Below, one piece after another: positions 13,651-18,449 of a stretch of DNA of 18,449 nt. The number at the start of each line of letters is the position of its first letter. Position 1 is the first letter of the stretch. The notes beneath the pieces are model-generated. The model saw only the letters and a program-made list of their open reading frames with translations, was not told the origin of the DNA and ran no database searches. Origin of the DNA: Sandaracinaceae bacterium (GTDB lineage: Bacteria > Myxococcota_A > Polyangia > Polyangiales > Houyiibacteriaceae); contig JAAZAH010000331.1 in assembly GCA_012514415.1 (NCBI GenBank), forward strand, positions 1 to 18,449. The letters are read 5' to 3'. The translations under genes were made by a program, and so were the position numbers.

Positions 13651-14400
13651 CTACGAGCGGCGGGCTTCGATCTCGCGGAGCCGGACGCGGGCTTGATCGC
13701 GGAGCTTGAGGATCGCCTCTCGCGTCTCGGCCATCAATGCTTCGAGGTCGGTCTTTCCCTCCGTCGGGATCGGCTCCCCAACGGCGAGGACGGCAGCACC
13801 CGTATCACGAACGACCCATCCAGGAGGAAGCACCTTCCCCGTCCCGGCGATGCCAATCGGGAGGATCGGCAGGCCGCTTTCGAGCGCGAGGACGAAACCT
13901 CCCCTCTTAAACGGGAGGAGCTCGCCGTCTTTTGAGCGTGTACCTTCAGGGAAAACGAGGACGGCCTTCCCTTCCGCGAGCGTCTCGGCGGCAGCGCGAA
14001 TGCTCTCCCATGCCTTGGTCTTATTGCTGCGATCGACGAAGAGCATCCCCATGGCGCGCATGGCGCTCCCAAAGACCGGAAAGCGCGAGAGGCTCTCTTT
14101 GGCCATAAAACGAAGCGGTGTATCGGAGGCGAGAATGAGCGCGGGAGGATCGAAGTGGCTCTCATGGTTTGACATGATCACCCCGCGAAAGCCCTCGAGC
14201 GCTGCTCGATCGCCAAGGTACTCGACTTTCGACACGCCGCCCGCACGGATAAGGTTCTTGGCCCACGGCTGGACGACAGCGCGCCACCAATATTTCCCGT
14301 CGTGATCGCCTGCTCGGACCATCGCGATCACGGCGGAGCCGCTGAGCACCGAGCTGATTCCGAGCACAGGATAGACGAGGAGGGTCCTGCCCACTTTCAT
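13651..14400 (-). CDS. plsC: 1-acyl-sn-glycerol-3-phosphate acyltransferase (PlsC family)
   Basis: The enzyme transfers an acyl chain to lysophosphatidate at the inner membrane. In 249 residues the family blocks appear in order: NHESHFD (78-84, the HX4D catalytic pair H79/D84), LFVDRSN, FPEGTRS (150-156) and PILPIGI (178-184). The N-terminus (about 5-28) is hydrophobic and probably membrane-embedded. It lies 102 bases after the TPR gene on the same strand, so it could be cotranscribed or have its own promoter. The exact acyl acceptor is not determined by sequence. Confidence 0.92.
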   Translation of the reverse strand: MKVGRTLLVYPVLGISSVLSGSAVIAMVRAGDHDGKYWWRAVVQPWAKNLIRAGGVSKVEYLGDRAALEGFRGVIMSNHESHFDPPALILASDTPLRFMAKESLSRFPVFGSAMRAMGMLFVDRSNKTKAWESIRAAAETLAEGKAVLVFPEGTRSKDGELLPFKRGGFVLALESGLPILPIGIAGTGKVLPPGWVVRDTGAAVLAVGEPIPTEGKTDLEALMAETREAILKLRDQARVRLREIEARRS

Positions 14401-14443
14401 GTGCTCAGCTTACGACACAGCGGGCCAAAATCAACGCGCCAAA

Positions 14444-14462
14444 GACAGGGCGGTGACAGGGC
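14444..14462. repeat. Tandem GACAGGGC direct repeat before plsC
   Basis: Two identical 8-base copies (14444-14451 and 14455-14462) lie 11 bases apart, one helical turn, in the 102-base gap before plsC. CAAAG and CTTTG flank them as a possible stem. This could be a regulator site or chance. Confidence 0.3.
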
Positions 14463-14502
14463 TTTGACACAACAAAGACAAAACCCCAGGTCGCGAAATC
14501 CT

Positions 14503-15600
14503 TCAGTGCGTGAGGCGATAACGAGGGTCGCGAGGCGTGAGCTCGAGGGCGTCGCGGAGCTCGCAATAGCGCTGAGAGAGCGAGGTCGGGCTGATGCCGT
14601 AACGTGCGGCGATGACGGCTTGGGTTGCGCCCCGGCGCACGTGGATCAGCGCGACAGCGTACTCGACCGCGGCGGCGAGTGTGGCCGGCTTTTGGACCCG
14701 GACTCTCCGACGCGAGGTGAAATCATCCCAAATGCGGTGCGCGGATAGCAATTCGGCCTCGCTGAATCCGGCGCCCTTCATCTTCGCGACGAAAACTCCC
14801 CGAACGGCGTCGACGGGCGGCCAGCTTCCACTTTGTCGAGGCGGAGCGATGTCGGCTTCGTCTTTGCCTGCATACGAGACATCACGCCGAGCTGTCGGAG
14901 ACGCGTCCTCCCGGTCGCGCGTGCTTGAGCTTCGTGCGTCGCTCGCGCTCTCCCCTTGGCCGGAGCGCGCAGAACCCTGGCCGTTTCGGCGCGCCAAACG
15001 AAGCTCCCCTTCGCTCGCACCCGACTCGATCCACTCGAGCAGGCGAAGGTGATTTAGCTCTTCAGGGTCGCCGAGCGTGGCCTTGATCGCTTCTTCGCGG
15101 GCACGCTCGATCTCTCCAAGGCGCGCAAGGCAATGCGCGAGAGAGGCGGCGATCTCGGGATGATCGGGTTCGAGCTCGCTGGCGAGTTCAAGGTGGCGCC
15201 GCGCCTCTTCTGGACGGTTCAGCGCGACATCGAGGAGATGGCCGATGTTGTGTAGGTACCAGGGCACATCGGGATCGAGCGCCGCGGCGCGAAGGTAGGC
15301 CGAGATGGCCGCTTCGTAATTCCCAAGAAGCGCTTGGCTAAGGCCCATCAGTGCGAGGGCCATATCGTCGTCAGGCTCGGAGCGTAAGACCTGTCGAAGG
15401 TGGAGCGCTGCTTTCCACGGATGCCGATCGATGAAAAGCTCCGCGAGCTGGCGATGAAGGTAGAGACGCTGCTCCGGATCGTGCTCCTTTTTCAGAAGCT
15501 GCTCGAAGAGCTCGCTCGCCTCATCGAAGCGCTCGTCGGCGAGCGCTCGCTCCGCGGCGGCGCGAAGATCACGCATCTCACGTTCCCGATGCTGGGACAT
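14503..15600 (-). CDS. TPR protein with C-terminal TFIIB-like/cyclin-like helical domain
   Basis: The 365-residue cytoplasmic protein has TPR repeats over about 8-195 (for example ALALMGLSQALLGNYEAA, AASLAHCLARLGEIERA). A low-complexity charged linker (about 205-265) follows. The C-terminal 90 residues contain FTSRRRVRVQKPATLAAAVEYAV, then VIAARYGISPTSLSQRYCEL. That pattern of KP, alternating Ala helix and a helix-turn-helix-like end recalls the TFIIB cyclin repeat or the DUF6398 group. TPR sections bind proteins and the tail may bind DNA or act as an adaptor; both are inference. Start ATG at 15600 has a weak ribosome-binding site. It follows the methyltransferase gene by 106 bases. Confidence 0.8.
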   Translation of the reverse strand: MSQHREREMRDLRAAAERALADERFDEASELFEQLLKKEHDPEQRLYLHRQLAELFIDRHPWKAALHLRQVLRSEPDDDMALALMGLSQALLGNYEAAISAYLRAAALDPDVPWYLHNIGHLLDVALNRPEEARRHLELASELEPDHPEIAASLAHCLARLGEIERAREEAIKATLGDPEELNHLRLLEWIESGASEGELRLARRNGQGSARSGQGESASDARSSSTRDREDASPTARRDVSYAGKDEADIAPPRQSGSWPPVDAVRGVFVAKMKGAGFSEAELLSAHRIWDDFTSRRRVRVQKPATLAAAVEYAVALIHVRRGATQAVIAARYGISPTSLSQRYCELRDALELTPRDPRYRLTH

Positions 15601-15706
15601 TCGCTCGTTCTACAAGGCGTCGCGCGTCCGGGCAATACGCTTTTCAAAACGCCTTGCGAAATGCGTGCCCTCTCCTCGCCGAAATCCGCAGGACGCCCCA
15701 CCCAGC

Positions 15707-16417
15707 TCAGGCATTTCGGCGCAAGATCACGACCAGGAATCCGCCGAAACGCGAGAAAACACCTTGAGTCAAGCGCCTTTCGGCTTTGCCGAGGAGAGGG
15801 GCAAGCAAGGGAACATCGTGTACGAGCGCAAGAGGTGTGATGATGCGTACACCGCGCGCATCCACAAGCTCGAGATCGTCGGGCAGGCGCGCGCGGAGCT
15901 CCTCGAGCCGATCCCAGCGCGTGACGATATCGCCTTCATCGAGGCGATCGCTGATGGGCCTTGGGCCACTCAGCCGCTTCACGAGATAGCGGAGACTCGC
16001 CCGGTTGTAAAACTCGAGGGCGAGCGTGCCGCCCACACGGGTGACTCTTTTGGCCTCTTCGAGGGCGCGATCGAGATCTTCGATATGGGCGAGCACCTTG
16101 AGTGAATAGACGAAGTCGAAGCTCTCGGACGCAAAAGGGAGCTCAAGGAGGTTGCCCTCATGGACGTCAAGGCCGCGTGAGCGCGCGCGAGAGAGCATTC
16201 CCGGGCTGATGTCGATGCCTTTCGCCGATTTCGCGATTGGAGCGACTTTCTGAAGGATGAGCCCGGTCCCGCATCCAAGCTCGAGCACGTCGCGCCCGCG
16301 CGCGTAGGGCTCGATGATCGAGAACTCGATCTCGTCTACCAGCGCGTGATAGCCCCGATCCCTGCCGCGATCGTAGCTCGCGCTGAATTCATCGTAGTAT
16401 TGCCGATTCCGATGCAT
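15707..16417 (-). CDS. SAM-dependent class I methyltransferase
   Basis: The 236-residue product fits the Methyltransf_11 pattern: motif I VLELGCGTG (44-52), acidic strand GIDIS (67-71), the ELPFASESFDFVYS region and the post-motif GGTLALEF. The N-terminus YYDEFSASYDRGRDRGYH is typical of small-molecule methyltransferases such as those for quinones, sugars or natural products. The substrate cannot be assigned. A longer frame from 16543 would overlap the divergent PGPGW gene and add an unlikely N-terminus, so I use the ATG at 16417; a GTG lies directly before it. Confidence 0.87.
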   Translation of the reverse strand: MHRNRQYYDEFSASYDRGRDRGYHALVDEIEFSIIEPYARGRDVLELGCGTGLILQKVAPIAKSAKGIDISPGMLSRARSRGLDVHEGNLLELPFASESFDFVYSLKVLAHIEDLDRALEEAKRVTRVGGTLALEFYNRASLRYLVKRLSGPRPISDRLDEGDIVTRWDRLEELRARLPDDLELVDARGVRIITPLALVHDVPLLAPLLGKAERRLTQGVFSRFGGFLVVILRRNA

Positions 16418-16485
16418 CACTATGCGGGAGCTTATGCGGCGGGCAAAGAGAAGGCGAACGCGATTCGTAGCCGTATATCGCAAAA

Positions 16486-16911
16486 ATGGGCGTGCTAAAA
16501 CCGATGATTGAGTGCATCCGCAGTTCGGGGCTGCTCTTTCCACTCAGCTTCTTCTCGATCGTTGCCTTCGTCGGATCGATCCTCGCGCTGCCCTACCTTA
16601 TCGCGAGGATGCCTGAAGATTACTTCATCCGCGAGGAGCCGCAGCGCACGCCGGTCCGCCGTCTCGTCCGAAACGTCGTCGGCGTCATGCTCATCTTTGC
16701 CGGGACCTTGATGCTCTTTCTCCCAGGCCAAGGCGTGCTCACTGTCCTCGTCGGCGTCAGCTTTCTCTCATTCCGCAAAAAGCGCGATCTCGAGCGGGTC
16801 CTCGTTGAGCGCGCGGGCCTGCTTGGGGTGATGAACGCCATACGCGCAAGGAGCGGCCGTCCTCCCCTCATCATGCCCGCTCAATCATCCCGAAGAAGGA
16901 GTGAGCGGTAA
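16486..16911 (+). CDS. PGPGW-family small membrane protein
   Basis: The 141-residue protein has two hydrophobic segments (about 16-40 and 62-90). The second contains the conserved FLPGQGVLTVLVG turn typical of the putative transmembrane PGPGW family. The function of that family is unknown. A basic cytoplasmic tail (about 95-141) follows. There is no obvious ribosome-binding site before the ATG. The last 31 bases overlap the 3' end of the opposing glycosyltransferase gene. Confidence 0.85.
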   Translation: MGVLKPMIECIRSSGLLFPLSFFSIVAFVGSILALPYLIARMPEDYFIREEPQRTPVRRLVRNVVGVMLIFAGTLMLFLPGQGVLTVLVGVSFLSFRKKRDLERVLVERAGLLGVMNAIRARSGRPPLIMPAQSSRRRSER

Positions 16912-17933
16912 ACGAGCTCGTATCGCGGAAGATTCACGTCGGGAGAGAATCGCCTCTCGTAAAGCGCCCTCGAAGCCCTTCCGCGGAGCCTCCCCTCTTC
17001 CGCGCTCAATAAGCGGCGGATGCCCTCGGCGACTGCCTCGGCATGGAGGTCGACTTCAAGCGCGGCTCCTTCTTCAGCCAGCTCCTCGGCGGCGCTCCCG
17101 GACGCGATCAGGACGGGACGACCAAGCGCCATCGCCTCGAGCAGCGCAAGTGGCTGATCGGTCTTTCCATAAAGATCACGCGAGGGGAGCGCAACGACGT
17201 CCGCTGCGGCGACAAGCGCGTGAAAGCGCGCCACCTCGCCCAAAAAATGCACGCGTCCCTCGAGCGCGAGCTCGACAGCTCGCGCCTTCAGCCTCCGCTC
17301 AGCCTCCGCCGCCGCCGCGGTCTTCGGCCTCGCCGCGATGGCAACGATGAGGTCTTCATTTCGCAGGCGATCGAGGGCTTCAATTACGAGGTGTGCGCCT
17401 TCGCCGAATTCGAGATCGCCCGGGAAGAGAAGGAGCGCCCCGGATTTTGGAAGGCCGAGCGAGGCCCGAACCGTGGGAGCGTGCACACCGGAGAGCCCAG
17501 GGTCGGGGACGAAGGCGGGGATTCGGTGGAGCGCACTCTCGGGAACACCCGCTTCGACAAGACGCGCTTCGGTCGCCCGTGAAAGTACGATATGGGCGTC
17601 GGCGAAGAGACACGCGCGTAGCTTTCGGCCTTGAAGGTGGTTGGCTGGGGCGCTGGTGATGGTGTGCAGAGCTGGGACGCCGCGGACGGCGCGAATGAAG
17701 CGTCCAGCGCGCGCTGTCATTCGGTTGGGCGCGAAGAAATAGTGATGCAGCCGGGCGCGTCGCTCGACGAGGAGATGGCCGAGGATGGGGAGCTTGTCTC
17801 GGAGGCCCGGCGCAAAATCGCCGGATGGCTCTCCAATCGCAAACCCTTGGAGCCCGGCGTCCGCGGCGAAAGCCGATCCATCACGATAAAAGCAAAGTGG
17901 CTCGTGATGCGCGAGACCGAGTGCCACGCTCAA
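16881..17933 (-). CDS. GT4-type glycosyltransferase, lacking its natural N-terminus because of an upstream in-frame stop
   Basis: The 350-codon open part from a TTG at 17933 carries the C-terminal nucleotide-sugar half of a GT-B enzyme: ALLLFPGDLEFGEGAHLVIEAL, GRVHFLGEVARFHALVAAAD, and the donor-site segment PLALLEAMALGRPVL. The start is not natural: GT4 proteins begin with a first Rossmann strand. That strand is present upstream in the same frame (17946-18002, MKNVLLISKPLEPPFNDGS), separated from the rest by a TAA codon at 17943-17945. A gene with 16881-18002 as its original extent and a single nonsense change is the simplest reading. The TTG has no clear ribosome-binding site. Acceptor unknown; a role in envelope glycans is likely by family. 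Confidence 0.8.
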   Translation of the reverse strand: MSVALGLAHHEPLCFYRDGSAFAADAGLQGFAIGEPSGDFAPGLRDKLPILGHLLVERRARLHHYFFAPNRMTARAGRFIRAVRGVPALHTITSAPANHLQGRKLRACLFADAHIVLSRATEARLVEAGVPESALHRIPAFVPDPGLSGVHAPTVRASLGLPKSGALLLFPGDLEFGEGAHLVIEALDRLRNEDLIVAIAARPKTAAAAEAERRLKARAVELALEGRVHFLGEVARFHALVAAADVVALPSRDLYGKTDQPLALLEAMALGRPVLIASGSAAEELAEEGAALEVDLHAEAVAEGIRRLLSAEEGRLRGRASRALYERRFSPDVNLPRYELVYRSLLLRDD

Positions 17934-17942
17934 AGCGAGGTT

Positions 17943-18002
17943 TTAGCTGCCGTCATTAAAAGGAGGCTCGAGGGGTTTCGAGATGAGGAGGACGTTTTTC
18001 AT
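17943..18002 (-). pseudogene. Separated N-terminal piece of the glycosyltransferase, ended by TAA
   Basis: ATG at 18002 opens 19 codons that form a typical GT4 first strand and loop, then TAA. Translation in the same frame then continues with NLALSVALGLAHHEP, the expected first helix. In homologues the loop usually reads DGSK or DGTK followed by a helix, so AAA changed to TAA would explain it. A sequencing error is equally possible. Confidence 0.7.
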
Positions 18003-18036
18003 GCCTCTCGCTGCTTTTGAATCGCACTCATGGTTT

Positions 18037-18063
18037 TTGGAAGACGGCAGGACGTGTCATAAT
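18037..18063 (+). promoter_or_regulatory. Possible promoter of the right-end gene
   Basis: CATAAT (18058-18063) matches the -10 consensus at five of six positions and lies 12 bases before the ATG, so a transcript would have almost no leader. The best -35 (TTGGAA, 18037-18042) is only 15 bases upstream, which weakens the call. Confidence 0.3.
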
Positions 18064-18074
18064 GTAAGCGCATC

Positions 18075-18449
18075 ATGGACGAAAAGGCACCGCGACAGAC
18101 GGAAGAGCGCTCGAGGACGGATGATTCGGCGAGCGGCGGCGTGAGCGAGCCGGGGCGCGATCTGCGCCGAGAGCCGGCGGAACGCTCCCCGAGCGGAGCC
18201 GACGCACGCGGAAAATCCGGCGAGGCGTCATCATGCGCCGACACATTGGGCGCAAGAGAAAGCGCGTCCGCCGAGGGCGGAAGTGCGCGTGATGCTGCCT
18301 CCTCCGCTTACCGCGAGCCGCCCGAGCCTGAAGAGACGCCTGCACGGGCCGAGGGCGACTGGGTCCAGGCACCCCCAAAGAAGGAGGGTGCTGCGTTCGA
18401 GGATGCCGAAGATGCAGCCGTCCCGAGCGCTGCCTCGTCCAATCCGGGA
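18075..18449 (+). CDS. Unknown protein, disordered acidic N-terminus (partial, 3' end outside window)
   Basis: An open frame of 125 codons runs from the ATG at 18075 to the right edge without a stop, with the strong GC3 bias of its neighbours. The visible part is low complexity, rich in Glu, Ala, Ser, Arg, Gly and Pro, with no signal peptide, membrane segment or domain. Such N-terminal extensions are common before a membrane or enzyme domain in this kind of genome. I cannot assign a function. Confidence 0.6.
   Translation, partial: MDEKAPRQTEERSRTDDSASGGVSEPGRDLRREPAERSPSGADARGKSGEASSCADTLGARESASAEGGSARDAASSAYREPPEPEETPARAEGDWVQAPPKKEGAAFEDAEDAAVPSAASSNPG

Overview
The window looks like chromosome from a GC-rich deltaproteobacterial or myxobacteria-like organism. 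This is inferred from strong GC3 bias, frequent GTG and TTG starts, many small Cys-containing lipoproteins, a four-haem cytochrome fused to a phosphoesterase-like domain, an RlpA protein and a TPR protein with a TFIIB-like tail. I cannot name the genus. I see no rRNA, tRNA, CRISPR array, insertion sequence or phage gene. No stretch longer than 300 bases lacks a gene.

Layout. (1) 1-1881, minus: a large partial gene with an N-terminal HARE-HTH domain, acidic and Arg-rich disordered segments and a degenerate Mrr-like nuclease fold; it runs off the left edge. (2) 1981-2796, plus: a lipoprotein with two similar halves. (3) 3066-8394, plus: a tight operon-like run of ddl, an Rrf2 regulator, cysK, a ThiF/MoeB-type E1 enzyme, a CysO-like sulfur carrier, a small degenerate E1-like protein, cysM and a JAMM (Mec-type) protease. 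(4) 8438-8893, minus: a small lipoprotein. (5) 9096-11414, minus: the ribosomal/tRNA-modification operon rpsP-khpA-rimM-trmD-rplS, with a plausible promoter and a strong terminator. (6) 11517-13650, plus: the cytochrome/phosphoesterase lipoprotein and RlpA. (7) 13651-16417, minus: methyltransferase, TPR/TFIIB-like protein and plsC. (8) 16486-16911, plus: a PGPGW membrane protein. (9) 16881-18002, minus: a glycosyltransferase interrupted near its start by an in-frame stop. (10) From 18075, plus: the disordered N-terminus of an unknown protein.

The most interesting part is the sulfur cluster at 4064-8394. It encodes two routes to cysteine. CysK would use sulfide. CysM would use a protein thiocarboxylate on the CysO-like carrier, which is activated by the E1 enzyme and released by the JAMM protease. 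Three details differ from the known mycobacterial CysO-CysM-Mec system. The carrier ends in Gly-Gly-Leu instead of Gly-Gly, so it must be trimmed. The E1 enzyme lacks the usual N-terminal arm that carries the arginine finger. A 142-residue protein encoded between carrier and synthase looks like a shrunken, catalytically dead E1 that still has that arm and the C-terminal helix. I infer that the two E1 proteins may work as an asymmetric pair, with the protease maturing the carrier. An Rrf2 regulator directly before cysK suggests CymR-like control.
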